A stretch of 64,000 nt of DNA, from positions 786,946-850,945 of the forward strand of contig NZ_LMNA01000030.1 of the NCBI RefSeq assembly GCF_001422445.1, given 5' to 3'. Positions 42,105 through 51,953 of the stretch are shown in pieces (position 1 is the first letter of the stretch; every line of letters begins with the position of its first letter). The stretch comes from Pseudorhodoferax sp. Leaf274 (GTDB lineage: Bacteria > Pseudomonadota > Gammaproteobacteria > Burkholderiales > Burkholderiaceae_C). Both the position numbers and the translations under genes were made by a program. The notes below the pieces were generated by a model. That model did no database searches. It saw only the letters and a list, made by a program, of their open reading frames with translations, and had not been told where the DNA came from.

Positions 42105-43439
42105 TCAGTGGTACGCCTCCAGCGCTTCGTCCAGCGTGCGCTCCAGGTCGGCCGCACTGGCGCAGTGCGACATGCTGGTGCAGTACGGCCGGTATTGCAG
42201 CATCGCGCTGTCGCCGCTGCCCCAGCGGCCCGGCGTTTCCGGGCACAGCCACACCACGCGCTTGGCGCGGCCGGCCAGTTCGGCGAACAGGTCGAGCCGC
42301 GGATCGGAGCCGTTGCTGCGGCCATCGCCCAGCACGATCACCGTGGTGCGGCGGTCGATGGCGTCCCAGTGCCGGTCGTGCAGGTCGACCCAGGCCTGGC
42401 CGTAGTCGGTGGAGCCGTTGCCCACCTCGCGCAGGATCAGCGCCATGGCGTCGTCGAAGGGCAGCTTTTCCAGCGGTCCGGCCACGTCCTGCAGCCGGTT
42501 GGAGAACGCGAAGCTGCGCAGGTCGCCCACGGCATCGTGCAGCGCGTAGAGGAACAGCAGCAGGAAGCGCACATGCGCGGCCACCGAGCCCGACACGTCG
42601 CACACCGCCACGATGCGCGGCTTGTCGCGGCGCCGGTGCTTGAAGGCCAGCGTGACGGGCACGCCGTCGTGGCCAGCGTTGGCGCGCATGGTGCGGCGCA
42701 GGTCCAGCTGGCCGCGCAGCGCCACGCGCTGGCGCCGTGCGTGGCGTGCGGCCAGCTTGCGCGCCATGCGGGCCACCGCAGTCTTCATGCGCTCCATCTC
42801 GGCCGGGGCCATGCGGCCCAGCGCGCGCGTGACGGCCACCTCGGTCATGAAGGCTTCGGTGGCGGGCTTGCCGAAGATCGCGTAGCGCTGCTGCACCAGC
42901 GCGCGCGCCTGGCGGCGCACATGGTCGCGCGCGGCCTCCAGCGCCTGCACTTCGTCTTGCGCGCCGGGCGCGGCGCGGCGCTCGGCCAGCCGGGCCTCCA
43001 GCGGCGCGATGCCCAGCGCGTCCAGCGTCTGGCGCACGAAATGGCCGGCCTGCGTCGCGAAGCGGATCTCGTCCACGCCGGCGCTGGCCGCAGCACGGGC
43101 CAGCGCCGCCGCCAGCGCGTCGCTGCCCTGCCCCTGCGGGCCGGGCCGGGCCAGGTCGAGCAGCGCATCGACCTCGGCGTCGCCGGTGCGCAGCGGCGCT
43201 GCGGCCTGCTGCGCATCCACCGCCTGCGGCCGGCCGAAGTACAGGTCGAACATCTGGTCGTGGATCTGCTTGTCGTCTTCCGACTTCGCCAGCACCAGGC
43301 CCAGCGCGGCCTTGAGGCCGGCGCGATCGGCATAGCCCAGCAGCGCCAGCGTGCGCGCCGCATCGATGGTCTCCGAGGTGGACGCCTCGGCCCCTGCGGC
43401 ACGCAGCGCACGCACGAAGCCGGCGAGGATGCTGTCCAT
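42105..43439 (-). CDS. VWA-domain protein, CoxE-like partner of MoxR
   Basis: A 444-residue cytoplasmic protein. The N-terminal half is helical and Ala/Arg-rich. The C-terminal von Willebrand A domain has the metal-ion-dependent adhesion motif DVSGS near residue 281 in IVAVCDVSGSVAAHVRF and a Thr/Asp loop (GSTDYGQAW, then VIVLGDGRSNG). It fits the CoxE family that works with MoxR/CoxD ATPases in metalloenzyme maturation or protein-complex assembly. It follows the moxR gene by 8 bp. The client protein is unknown. Confidence 0.88.
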   Translation of the reverse strand: MDSILAGFVRALRAAGAEASTSETIDAARTLALLGYADRAGLKAALGLVLAKSEDDKQIHDQMFDLYFGRPQAVDAQQAAAPLRTGDAEVDALLDLARPGPQGQGSDALAAALARAAASAGVDEIRFATQAGHFVRQTLDALGIAPLEARLAERRAAPGAQDEVQALEAARDHVRRQARALVQQRYAIFGKPATEAFMTEVAVTRALGRMAPAEMERMKTAVARMARKLAARHARRQRVALRGQLDLRRTMRANAGHDGVPVTLAFKHRRRDKPRIVAVCDVSGSVAAHVRFLLLFLYALHDAVGDLRSFAFSNRLQDVAGPLEKLPFDDAMALILREVGNGSTDYGQAWVDLHDRHWDAIDRRTTVIVLGDGRSNGSDPRLDLFAELAGRAKRVVWLCPETPGRWGSGDSAMLQYRPYCTSMSHCASAADLERTLDEALEAYH

Positions 43440-43447
43440 CGCCCGCT

Positions 43448-44407
43448 TCAAGCCACGGCAGCCAGCGCGGCCTGGGTCATCCGGCCCAGCCGGCCCTCGA
43501 CCTCGCGCACATCGCTCTCGCGCTTGAGCAGCACGCCCAGCGTGTCGCGCACCAGCCCCTCGTCGAGCACGTTGGCGTGCATCAGCACCAGCGTGCGCGC
43601 CCAGTCCACCGACTCGGCGATGGAGGGCGGCTTGCGGATGTTGTCGGCCCGCAGCGCCTGCACGAAGGCCACCAGCTGCGCCAGCAATGCGTCGGCGATG
43701 CCGGGCACGCGGGCGCGCAGCACGCGCTGCTCCAGCGCCGCGTCGGGAAAGCCGATGTGCAGGTGCAGGCAGCGGCGCTTGAGCGCATCGCCCAGCTCGC
43801 GCGTGTTGTTGGACGTGAGGATGACCAGCGGCGGCACCTGGGCGCGGATGGTGCCGATCTCCGGGATCGTCACCTGGTAGTCGGCCAGCACCTCCAGCAG
43901 CAGGGCCTCGAAAGACTCCTCGGACTTGTCGACCTCGTCGATCAGCAGCACGCTGCCGCCCGGCTGCTCCATGGCCTGCAGCAACGGGCGTGGCTCGAGG
44001 AAATCGCGCGAGAAGAACAGGTCCTGGAAGCCCGCGAGCTTGCCGAAGGCGCCGGCCAGCGTGTCGGCACCGTCCACCAGCAGGCCGATCTTCTCCTTGA
44101 GGATCTGCGTGTACAGCAGCTGCTTGCCGTACTTCCATTCGTACAGGGCCCGGCTGTCGTCCAGGCCCTCGTAGCACTGCAGGCGCAGCAGCGCGAACTG
44201 CAGCGCGCGCGCGGCCGAGACGGCCAGCTCGGTCTTGCCCACGCCCGCGGGGCCTTCGATGAGGACCGGCTTGCGCAGGTGGTGGGCCAGGTACAGCGCG
44301 GTGGCGATCTGGCGCGTGGCGATGTAGCCGCTGCCTGCCAGCAGCGCGACCACGGCGTCGATGGACGCCAGGCCGGGCGGCGTCGATGGGGGGATTGCGG
44401 CATTCAT
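43448..44407 (-). CDS. MoxR-family AAA+ ATPase
   Basis: A 319-residue AAA+ chaperone-like ATPase with Walker A GPAGVGKT (52-59), Walker B VLLIDEVDKSEESFE, sensor 1 in VILTSNNTRELGDALKRRCLHLHIGFP and the C-terminal lid. It is the first gene of a two-gene unit with the VWA protein, a pairing seen in many bacteria (CoxD/CoxE, RavA/ViaA). No carbon monoxide dehydrogenase or methanol dehydrogenase genes are in the window, so the substrate complex lies elsewhere. Confidence 0.92.
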   Translation of the reverse strand: MNAAIPPSTPPGLASIDAVVALLAGSGYIATRQIATALYLAHHLRKPVLIEGPAGVGKTELAVSAARALQFALLRLQCYEGLDDSRALYEWKYGKQLLYTQILKEKIGLLVDGADTLAGAFGKLAGFQDLFFSRDFLEPRPLLQAMEQPGGSVLLIDEVDKSEESFEALLLEVLADYQVTIPEIGTIRAQVPPLVILTSNNTRELGDALKRRCLHLHIGFPDAALEQRVLRARVPGIADALLAQLVAFVQALRADNIRKPPSIAESVDWARTLVLMHANVLDEGLVRDTLGVLLKRESDVREVEGRLGRMTQAALAAVA

Positions 44408-44514
44408 GCGGCAAGTATGGAAGCGCGCCCTGGCGTGGGCAGTCCAGATGGGGACAGCCGCGTTCAGGGTTTTCCTCGGGGTGCGCGTGGCGCCGACGTC
44501 AGCGCGTCAGCGCG

Positions 44515-45234
44515 TCAGGCGGTCAGCGTCAGCAGGATGGCGGCGTACCACGCCGCGTTCAGGCCGAGCGACTCGTCCAGCTTCAGGTCGCGCGTGCCCA
44601 TGTCGATGCGCGACGAGTGCACCCCCAGCAGCTTCCACGGCAGCGCCGCACCGGCCGCGGCATCGCTCATGACGACCGGCGCACCGCTGGTGCCGCGGTG
44701 CGTGCGCGCATCCGTGAGGAACAGGCCCTGGCCCTGGAACCGGATGCCGAAGGCGGAGGCGATCACGGCGTGGCGCACCACGGGCAGGTGGTACATCGTG
44801 TCGTGGAACCCCAGCGGAAAGCCCACCACGAGCAACCCCGTCCCGACCTCCACCTGGTCCAGCTCGACCTGCAGGTGGTCCGGGGTGAAGCAGCGGAACT
44901 CCGCGGACGCGGGCAGCGTGGCGCGGTCGATCTCGACCACGGCCACGTCGATCTCGCCCCCCGAATCGGAGCCCTGGCGCCACTGGCTCCTGCCGTCCTG
45001 GAACAGCCAGACCGAGAGCATGGTGGAGCGCGTGAGGTTGACCGCATCGACATGCAGCTCGATCTCGATGCGGTTGGGATGGTGATTGCTGGGCGCATCC
45101 TGCAGGACATGCCGGCTCGTCACGAAGAAGAGCCGCTCCGCGCGCTCGAAGAAGAAGCCGCTGGCGCCGGTGAGCAGCCGGTCGCCGTCGAAGGTCGTGA
45201 TCCTTGCGGTGGTCAGGAGGAGAGGTTCCGTCAT
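44515..45234 (-). CDS. trypsin-like serine protease, apparently cytoplasmic
   Basis: A 239-residue chymotrypsin-fold protein with a likely triad of His42 (VTSRHVL), Asp96 (EIDVAVVEID) and Ser183 (HRGTSGAPVV). No signal peptide or PDZ domain is present, unlike DegP, so it is probably intracellular. The LGVHSSRIDMG segment after the serine matches stand-alone trypsin-like peptidases of unknown substrate. Its ATG overlaps the stop of a 32-codon ORF upstream. Confidence 0.82.
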   Translation of the reverse strand: MTEPLLLTTARITTFDGDRLLTGASGFFFERAERLFFVTSRHVLQDAPSNHHPNRIEIELHVDAVNLTRSTMLSVWLFQDGRSQWRQGSDSGGEIDVAVVEIDRATLPASAEFRCFTPDHLQVELDQVEVGTGLLVVGFPLGFHDTMYHLPVVRHAVIASAFGIRFQGQGLFLTDARTHRGTSGAPVVMSDAAAGAALPWKLLGVHSSRIDMGTRDLKLDESLGLNAAWYAAILLTLTA

Positions 45235-45329
45235 CGGGTGCGTTCCATGGAGGGGCGGGGTCGCGCGCAGGCGGTCGGCGCGGCACTCCCGGCCGCCAAC
45301 CGGGCCGCATGGCTGTCGTCGAAAGGCAT
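45231..45329 (-). CDS. possible 32-residue leader peptide upstream of the protease
   Basis: An ORF starting MPFDDSHAARLAAG has a strong GAGGTGAGG about 2-6 nt before its ATG. It ends in an ATGA overlap with the protease start, which has no strong ribosome-binding site of its own. This suggests translational coupling. The peptide has no recognisable domain and is too short for composition to decide whether it is coding. Confidence 0.4.
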   Translation of the reverse strand: MPFDDSHAARLAAGSAAPTACARPRPSMERTR

Positions 45330-45509
45330 GGCCTCACCTCGTTGCTGCAGTGCGCTCAGATGCAGGGCGCGGCCAGGGCACCAGGAAGGTCGCCAAGCGA
45401 GTCTGACAGGTCCGAGGGCCGCGCGGCGCGGCCGATGGCGCCAGGCGGCGTCGGCCGACACGCCGTGCGGCAACGCCGGGCCCCGGCCCGGCCGCGGCCT
45501 GGAAGCCGG

Positions 45510-46226
45510 CTAAGCCAGCATCTCGGCATGCGAGCGCTGGCCTGCCGCATAGCAGCTGCAGGCCATCGCCTCCAACCCGCGGCGGTCCAGCACGGTGAAG
45601 CTGCCGCGCCGGTAGTGGATCAAGCCGCGTTGCTGCAAGGCCCCCGCCGCGGCCGAGACGCCGGCGCGCCGCACGCCGAGCATGTAGGCCAGGAACTCCT
45701 GGGTCACGCCGAAGCCGTCGGCGTGCGCGCGGTCGTGCGTCATCAGCAGCCAGCGCGCCAGCCGCGGCCCGATCAGGTGAAAGCGCAGGCAACCAGCCGA
45801 GATCGCCATCTGGGCCATCTGCACGTAGACGTAGCGGTGCAGCACGCCCACCAGTGCGGGGCTGCGGGCCAGCTCGCTGCGCAGCGTGTCGGCGCCCATC
45901 CGCAGGCACGTGCCCGGCCCCTGCACCAGCGCGTGAAATGGCGCGGCCGCCACGCCCAGCACCACCTGGGAGCCCAGCATGCCTTCGTTGCCCACCATGC
46001 CGACCTCGACGCCGCGGTCGCCCTCGATCATGGCCACCATGGAGATGAAGCCCTGCAGCGGAAAGTACACGTGCCGCATGGGCGCGCCGGGTTCGCTCAG
46101 CACGTCGGCGGGCCGCAGCTGCACGGTCTCGCAGCGCGCGAGCAGGCGGCGGCCTTCGGCCACGCCGAGCCGGGCCAGCAGCTGGTTCTGTGGGGCGGGG
46201 CGCTGCGGTGGCACATGGCTGGTCAT
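45510..46226 (-). CDS. Crp/Fnr-family regulator (paralogue A of a divergent pair)
   Basis: A 238-residue regulator: sensor domain (about 20-145, HVYFPLQGFISMVAMIEG, GMVGNEGMLG) and winged helix (about 160-230, VTQEFLAYMLGVRRAGVSAAAGALQQRGLIHYRRGSFTVLDR). The cyclic-nucleotide phosphate-binding cassette is not obvious and there is no FNR cysteine cluster. It shares many motifs with the divergent gene starting at 46390. I chose ATG at 46226. Confidence 0.88.
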   Translation of the reverse strand: MTSHVPPQRPAPQNQLLARLGVAEGRRLLARCETVQLRPADVLSEPGAPMRHVYFPLQGFISMVAMIEGDRGVEVGMVGNEGMLGSQVVLGVAAAPFHALVQGPGTCLRMGADTLRSELARSPALVGVLHRYVYVQMAQMAISAGCLRFHLIGPRLARWLLMTHDRAHADGFGVTQEFLAYMLGVRRAGVSAAAGALQQRGLIHYRRGSFTVLDRRGLEAMACSCYAAGQRSHAEMLA

Positions 46227-46310
46227 CCGGGCAGTCTGGGCCGCGGCCGGCCTGCGCACCGTCTGCCGGCGCACATAGTGGGGGCATTGCACGCGCACAG
46301 GCCGGGGCGT

Positions 46311-46332
46311 GTATGTTCGATACCGTACATAC
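46311..46332. promoter_or_regulatory. inverted repeat, candidate operator between divergent Crp/Fnr genes
   Basis: GTATGT and ACATAC arms separated by 10 bp form a perfect 6-10-6 palindrome in the 163 bp between the two starts, about 58 bp before the GTG of the right gene. A weak -35/-10 pair for that gene (TTGCAC at 46287, TGTATG at 46310) would overlap the left arm, as expected of autoregulation. The size suits a dimeric Crp-type protein. Confidence 0.45.
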
Positions 46333-46389
46333 GCAGCCCCCTGCATGTGGCAAGGTCGGCGCTGATCTGCCTCCGAAGGAACCGCCTCC

Positions 46390-47133
46390 GTGCAACCCGA
46401 TTCGAACCTGCGGCGTGGCGCACCGCGCGACCCCCGCCGCAACCTCCTGATCGAAGCGCTCTCCGCGGCAGAGCGGGCGCGCTGGGAGCCCCTGCTCGAA
46501 TTCGTCGAGATGCCGCTGGGCCAGGTGCTGTACGAGTCCGGCGTCCGGCAGCGCTACGTCTACTTCCCCACGACCGCCATCGTCTCGCTGCTGTATGTGA
46601 TGGAGAACGGCGCATCGGCCGAGATCGCGATCACCGGCAACGAGGGCGTCGTCGGCGTCTCGCTGTTCATGGGCGGCGAATCCACGCCCAGCCGCGGCGT
46701 CGTGCAGTGCGCGGGGCACGGCTTTCGCCTGCCCGCCCAGGCGATCAAGGAAGCGATCACGCGGGCCCCCGTGCTCAGCCTGCTGCTGCGCTACGTGCAG
46801 GCCCTCATCACGCAGATGGCGCAGACGGCGGCCTGCAACCGCCACCACACCGTGGACCAGCAGCTGTGCCGCTGGCTGCTGCTGAGCCTGGACCGGCTGG
46901 ACGGCAACGAGATCGCGATGACGCAGGAGCTCATCGCCAACATGCTGGGCGTGCGGCGCGAGGGCGTCACCGAAAGCGCGCTCAAGCTGCAGAAGGCCAA
47001 GCTGATCCGCTACGCGCGCGGCCACATCACCGTGCTGGACCGCCCCGCGCTCGAAGACCGCTCCTGCGAATGCTATGCGGTGGTGAAGAAGGAATACGAC
47101 AGGCTGCTGCTCGAAGGCCTGCCGCACCATTAG
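46390..47133 (+). CDS. Crp/Fnr-family regulator (paralogue B of a divergent pair)
   Basis: A 247-residue regulator with sensor motifs YVYFPTTAIVSLLYVMENG and ITGNEGVVGVSLFMGG and the winged helix MTQELIANMLGVRREGVTESALKLQKAKLIRYARGHITVLDR. It resembles its divergent neighbour domain for domain, so the pair probably arose by duplication. Translation starts at GTG 46390 with GAAGGA about 9-10 nt upstream. It converges on the hybrid kinase gene. The signal is unknown. Confidence 0.9.
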   Translation: MQPDSNLRRGAPRDPRRNLLIEALSAAERARWEPLLEFVEMPLGQVLYESGVRQRYVYFPTTAIVSLLYVMENGASAEIAITGNEGVVGVSLFMGGESTPSRGVVQCAGHGFRLPAQAIKEAITRAPVLSLLLRYVQALITQMAQTAACNRHHTVDQQLCRWLLLSLDRLDGNEIAMTQELIANMLGVRREGVTESALKLQKAKLIRYARGHITVLDRPALEDRSCECYAVVKKEYDRLLLEGLPHH

Positions 47134-47166
47134 TGCGGCAGGGGCCTGCGCGAGCCGGTCAGCGGG

Positions 47167-50100
47167 TCAGCCGCCTCGCAGCGGCGCCGCCGCAACCATC
47201 TGCGACAGGACATCCAGGTCGACGGGTTTGACCAGGTGCCGGTCGAACCCCGCAGCCTTGGACCGTGCCAGGTCCTCGGGCTGGCCATAGCCGGTCAGCG
47301 CGATCAGGGTGGCGCCAGCCGTCGCCGCGCTTCCGCGCAGCACGCGCGCGACCTGGTAGCCGTCCATGCCCGGCAGGCCGATGTCCAGCACCACCACGTC
47401 GGGCCGCACCGTCGCGGCCTTGTGCACGGCCTCGTGGCCGTCGTAGGCGGTGGCCACCAGGTGGCCATCCAGCGCCAGCACCTGGGCCAGGCCGTCGGCA
47501 CCGTCGACGTTGTCGTCCACCACCAGGACGCTGCGCGACTGCGCGCTGCTGCGCTCGCGCGGCACTGCGCCATCGGCGGCCGGCGCGGCCCGGCGTGCGA
47601 GCAGCGGCAGGCACACGGTGAAGGTGCTGCCAGTTCCGAGCCCCGCGCTGTGCGCCTGCACGCTGCCGCCGTGCAGCTGCACCAGCTGCTGGACCAGCGT
47701 CAACCCCAGCCCCAGGCCGCCCTTGGCACGGTCCAGCGTGGTGTCGGCCTGCGCGAACAGGTCGAACACGCGCGGCAGCATCTCCGCGGAGATGCCGGCG
47801 CCGTTGTCCTCGACGCGCACGCACACCTGGGCATCCACCGCGGCCACCGTCAGCGCGATGGCGCCCCCCTCGTCCGTGTACTTGGAGGCGTTGTTCAGCA
47901 GGTTGGCGAACACCTGGGTCAGGCGCACCAGGTCACCCTCCACCACCAGTTCGGCCGGGCAGTGCACCGTCAGCGTCTGCCGGCGCGCGTCGACGGGCGC
48001 CTGGCTGATCTCGACTGCCCTCTGCACGGCCACCAGCAGCTCGACGGGCGCCAGGTCCAGCGTCAACTTGCCGCGTGCGATGCGGGCCACGTCGAGCAGG
48101 CCATCGAGCAGCCTGGCCATCAGCGCCACCTGGCGGTCGATCATGCCGACCGCCCATTCGGCGCGCGCATCGGGCAGCCCGGCCCGGCCCAGCATCGCCA
48201 CGGCGCTGCGGATCGGCGCCAGCGGGTTGCGCAGCTCGTGCGCCAGCATGGCCAGGAACTCGTCCTTGCGGTGGTCGGCATCGACCAGCTGCATCTCGAC
48301 AAGCTTGCGGTCTTCCACGTCCACCATCAGGGCGACGTAGCCGGCGAACGCACCGGACACGTCCACGTGCGGAACGCTCATGGAGCGCATCCACCGGTAG
48401 GCGCCGTCGTGGCGCTGCAGGCGGATGTCGCTGTCCAGGGCACGCCGCCCGGCCCGTGCGGCCGCGCACTCGTCCAGGTAGTGGTCCCGGTCCTGCGGGT
48501 GCACGAACTCCAGCCAACCCTTGCCCAGCAGGCCGTCGGCGGCATGGCCGACGAACTCGATGCAGCTGCGGTTCACGTACTCGGTGCGCCCGGCCGAGTC
48601 CTCCACCCGCAGCAGCGCGGGGATGTCGTCGGCCAGCCGGCGGAAGCGGATCTCGCTGTCGATCCGCAGGCGTTCGGAGATGTCCCGCTCGGTGAACAGC
48701 AGCGCGTGCACCGCGCCCAGGTCGTCGCGCAGCGCCGTGGCCGACATCGACACCGTGACGACCCGGCCCGCCTTGGTGCGCCGCTCCACGTCCACCGGGC
48801 CCAGCGCGCCGTTGCGGACGCCTTCGGCGATGGCCGCGTCCGCGCCCTGGCCCGGGGCTTCGCCGGTGGCGGCCGACAGCACGTCCAACGGCATGCCGAT
48901 GACGTCCTCCCGGCGGTGGCCGTAGATGCGTTCGGCGCCCTTGTTCCACGCCAGGATGCGCCCGTCCAGGCCGCAGCTGTAGACCGCGTCGTTGGAGTCG
49001 TTCAGCAGGGCTTCCAGCTGGCCGACCTGGCGCGCCGCCGCGCGCAGCACGGTCACGTCGACGAAGGTCACGACCACGCCTTCGGTGCGGCCCTGGTGCC
49101 CCACGTACGGCAGGATCCTGCGCAGCCAGGTCGTCGCCCGCTGGCCCGGCACTTCCGCCTCGGCGGCCTCGCCGGTGCGCAGCACGGCCTGGGCATCGTC
49201 GAACAGCGCGGTGTCGTGCACGGCCGCTGCCATGTCGCTGAGCGGGCGGCCCTCGTCGCCGGCGCGCAGCCGGAACAGCTCTCCCGCCAGCGGCGTGAAG
49301 CGGCGCAGCCGCAACTGCGGATCGAGCAGCAGGGTGGCCACGTGCGTGCTGTCCAGCAGGTTGCGCAGGTCGTCGGCGTTGTGCAGCGTGTCGGCGATCT
49401 TGTCCTCGAGCTGGGCGTTGACCGTCGAGAGCTCCTCGTTCAAGGCCTGCAGTTCTTCCTTGGAGCTTTCCAGCTCCTCGTTGGAGGCCTGCACCTCCTC
49501 GTACAGGGCCGACGATTCCTCGTTGGCCATGCGCAAGGCCTCGTTCGTGCGCTCCGCATCGTCCAGGGCCAGGGCCAGTTCCTGCCGGTTCTGCAGCATC
49601 TCCAGCTCGAACGAACCCGGCTGCGCAGGGCCGTCGGGCACGGCCGACTGCTCCATGGGCGCGACCGTGAACGTGACGATCACCATGCCGTTCGCCGCGA
49701 ACCGGTCGACGCGCTCGGCCAGCAGGTCGACGTGCTGGCGCACGGACGGGTCGCGCCGCGCGGGCAATGCCAGGCTGCGGCTGGCCGGCTGGTCGCTCTC
49801 CGTGGCCTGCCGCAGCACGATGCGGGCCGAAGGCCGCAATTCCTTGCGCAGCAGGCGCAGCAGCTCCAGCGTCGCGTCGCCCTGGGGCTCCAGGAAACGG
49901 CCCGTCTGGCCCCAGAAATGCAGCGCCCGCCCCTCGCGGTCGACGAGGATAGCGGCCGTCGCCTTGCGGCCGTCCAGGTGGGCCCGCAGGATGTCGGCGG
50001 CCAGGGGCTGGCGCAGATCGCCGCCCGCCCGCCCTGCGGCATCCGCCGGGAACGCCTTGGCGTGGAACCCGCCCGGCAGGAACGACCGCCCGCCGATGCG

Positions 50101-51555
50101 CCGGTACAGCCGCAAGGGACCGGAGACCTGCTCGAAGAGCGCCGCGTGGGCAGGCGCCAGCGACTCCGCCTTGCCGAGCCAGAGCAGGCCGCCCGGCTTG
50201 AGCGCGAAATGGAAGAGCTGGAACACCCGGTCCTGCAGGCGCGGCTCGAAGTACATCAGCAGGTTGCGGCAGCAGATCAGGTCGAGCCGCGAGAACGGCG
50301 TGTCCTGCACCAGGTTCTGCGGCGCGAAGGTGACGGCATCGCGCAGCCTCGAGCGGACGGCGAACATGCCGCGCCGGCGCTCGAAGAACCGGTCCAGCCG
50401 CTCGGTGGCGACGGACGAGACGATGCTGTCGTGGTACAGGCCCTGCCGCGCCACGGCGAGCGCCTCGCCATCGATGTCGGTGCCGAACACCTGCACCATG
50501 CCGTCGAGCCCGTGGCCGCCGAACAGGTCGAGCAGCACCATGGCGATGGAGTAGCTCTCCTCACCCGAGGAGCACGCGGGCGTCCACACCCTGAACGAGG
50601 CATCGTCGCGGGCCAGCTGCGCGACCAGGGGCGCCAGCACCGTGTGCTCCAGCTCCAGCCACACATCGGGGTCGCGAAAGAAGTTGGTCACGCCGATCAG
50701 GAACTCCGAGCCCAGGGCGCTGGCCTCGTCGGGCGATTCCGTGAGCAGGGCCATGTAATCGGACACGTGCGCGCAGCGCGTCATGGACATGCGCCGCTTG
50801 AGCCGGCGCTGCAACATCCCGGGGCGGTATTGCCGGAAGTCGCTGCCCGTGCGCGCCAGCACCAGCTCCAGGATTTCGCGCAGCGCGGACGGTGCCGTCT
50901 CCGAAAAGACCGGCGCCGCGCGCAATTCGCGCCCGGCGTTCTGCACGCCCAGGAAGTCGGACAGCGCCGATGACACCGCCGCCGGCGCCAGCACCAGGTC
51001 GGCGGTGTGTGCGCCGATGGCGCTGTTGGGCATGTCGGGAAACTCGGCCGTGACCGGGGTCTGCACGATCGTCAACCCGCCCACCGCGCGGACGGCCTTG
51101 AGGCCCACCGTGCCGTCGTGGTCGGTGCCGCTCAGCACCACGCCCACGCAGCGGTCGCCCGCATCCTCGGCCATGGAGGTCATGAAGAAGTCGATCGGCT
51201 TGGGCACCGGCCGCAGCTGCTGCGGCACCGGGTCGAAGAAGACCCTGCCCTGGTGCAGGCCCATGAGCCTGCCGGGCGGCATCACGTAGACGCGCCCGCC
51301 CTCCAGGCGTTCGCCGCTCGCCGCATCGGCGGTCGGCACGGACCCTGCACGGCCCAGCAGGTCGGCCAGATGGCTGACATGGTCGATCGGGAGGTGGGTG
51401 ATCACGATGTAGGCCAGCTGCGGATCGGCCACCGCGGCGGCGAACAGCTCGCGCAACGCGTGCAGGCCGCCTGCGGAGGCACCGACGGCGACATAGGTCA
51501 GCGACTGCGCGGGTGCGTCTTCGAGCCCATCCGGTGGGAATTCAGTGCCATCCAA
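47167..51555 (-). CDS. CheB-CheR-PAS hybrid histidine kinase with receiver domain
   Basis: A 1462-residue multidomain sensor. In order: CheB methylesterase (about 20-195; triad Ser27, His54, Asp147); CheR methyltransferase (about 205-490; [32 protein letters not shown]); a long coiled coil (about 648-735); three PAS domains (about 738-1090); HisKA with His1106 (HELRNP); an ATPase domain (DNGAGIS, about 1249); and a receiver with Asp1391 ([11 protein letters not shown]). There is no membrane segment, so it is cytosolic. The start is TTG at 51555, supported by AGGAG 6 nt upstream; the nearby ATG is out of frame. No chemoreceptor genes are adjacent. Confidence 0.93.
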   Translation of the reverse strand: MDGTEFPPDGLEDAPAQSLTYVAVGASAGGLHALRELFAAAVADPQLAYIVITHLPIDHVSHLADLLGRAGSVPTADAASGERLEGGRVYVMPPGRLMGLHQGRVFFDPVPQQLRPVPKPIDFFMTSMAEDAGDRCVGVVLSGTDHDGTVGLKAVRAVGGLTIVQTPVTAEFPDMPNSAIGAHTADLVLAPAAVSSALSDFLGVQNAGRELRAAPVFSETAPSALREILELVLARTGSDFRQYRPGMLQRRLKRRMSMTRCAHVSDYMALLTESPDEASALGSEFLIGVTNFFRDPDVWLELEHTVLAPLVAQLARDDASFRVWTPACSSGEESYSIAMVLLDLFGGHGLDGMVQVFGTDIDGEALAVARQGLYHDSIVSSVATERLDRFFERRRGMFAVRSRLRDAVTFAPQNLVQDTPFSRLDLICCRNLLMYFEPRLQDRVFQLFHFALKPGGLLWLGKAESLAPAHAALFEQVSGPLRLYRRIGGRSFLPGGFHAKAFPADAAGRAGGDLRQPLAADILRAHLDGRKATAAILVDREGRALHFWGQTGRFLEPQGDATLELLRLLRKELRPSARIVLRQATESDQPASRSLALPARRDPSVRQHVDLLAERVDRFAANGMVIVTFTVAPMEQSAVPDGPAQPGSFELEMLQNRQELALALDDAERTNEALRMANEESSALYEEVQASNEELESSKEELQALNEELSTVNAQLEDKIADTLHNADDLRNLLDSTHVATLLLDPQLRLRRFTPLAGELFRLRAGDEGRPLSDMAAAVHDTALFDDAQAVLRTGEAAEAEVPGQRATTWLRRILPYVGHQGRTEGVVVTFVDVTVLRAAARQVGQLEALLNDSNDAVYSCGLDGRILAWNKGAERIYGHRREDVIGMPLDVLSAATGEAPGQGADAAIAEGVRNGALGPVDVERRTKAGRVVTVSMSATALRDDLGAVHALLFTERDISERLRIDSEIRFRRLADDIPALLRVEDSAGRTEYVNRSCIEFVGHAADGLLGKGWLEFVHPQDRDHYLDECAAARAGRRALDSDIRLQRHDGAYRWMRSMSVPHVDVSGAFAGYVALMVDVEDRKLVEMQLVDADHRKDEFLAMLAHELRNPLAPIRSAVAMLGRAGLPDARAEWAVGMIDRQVALMARLLDGLLDVARIARGKLTLDLAPVELLVAVQRAVEISQAPVDARRQTLTVHCPAELVVEGDLVRLTQVFANLLNNASKYTDEGGAIALTVAAVDAQVCVRVEDNGAGISAEMLPRVFDLFAQADTTLDRAKGGLGLGLTLVQQLVQLHGGSVQAHSAGLGTGSTFTVCLPLLARRAAPAADGAVPRERSSAQSRSVLVVDDNVDGADGLAQVLALDGHLVATAYDGHEAVHKAATVRPDVVVLDIGLPGMDGYQVARVLRGSAATAGATLIALTGYGQPEDLARSKAAGFDRHLVKPVDLDVLSQMVAAAPLRGG

Positions 51556-51953
51556 GGAGCGCTCCTCTCACACCGGGTTGCGGGACATGCGGCGCGCGGC
51601 GCTCGGCGCCTGGACGGCGCATGCGACGCATCGCGCAGCGGGCTGGCCCGGCGGGCAAGCCGGGGCTGGGAAACAGGGAAGCTGAAAAGCTGGGAGCTGG
51701 GGGCGCCTGCAAGGCCAGCCGGGATGTTCCGGACGTGGCACGCCGTGGGCTGGACTGTAATCGCAAAGCACACGGCCGGCGGCCCGAAATGCGCGGCGCG
51801 GCCTCATGCAGACGCATCTTCGTGCGGCACGAGGTCCTGGGGTGGCCGGTTCCACGGCCTGCGCAGCCGCGGCCGGCGGGCCGGGCGCCCTGCGCTGCAC
51901 GGGGCAGCGTGCCAGGGCGATGCGCTCTGTGGCTCAGTGTGGCTGCTGCAGGC
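51556..51953. other. gene-free 400 bp between the hybrid kinase and DUF378 genes
   Basis: No convincing ORF, RNA gene or clear promoter is visible. A short purine-rich stretch with near-repeats of AAGCTG/GGGAGCTGG occurs around 51665-51705. The kinase ribosome-binding site lies at the left edge. Confidence 0.5.

Noticed and set aside
46395-46420. tRNA T-loop-like ATTCGAACC on the minus strand
   Set aside because: The flanking bases cannot form the T stem or acceptor stem, and it lies in the start of a clear Crp/Fnr gene.
47236-50973. A 1245-codon frame antisense to the hybrid kinase
   Set aside because: Shadow of the kinase gene; no domain signature.
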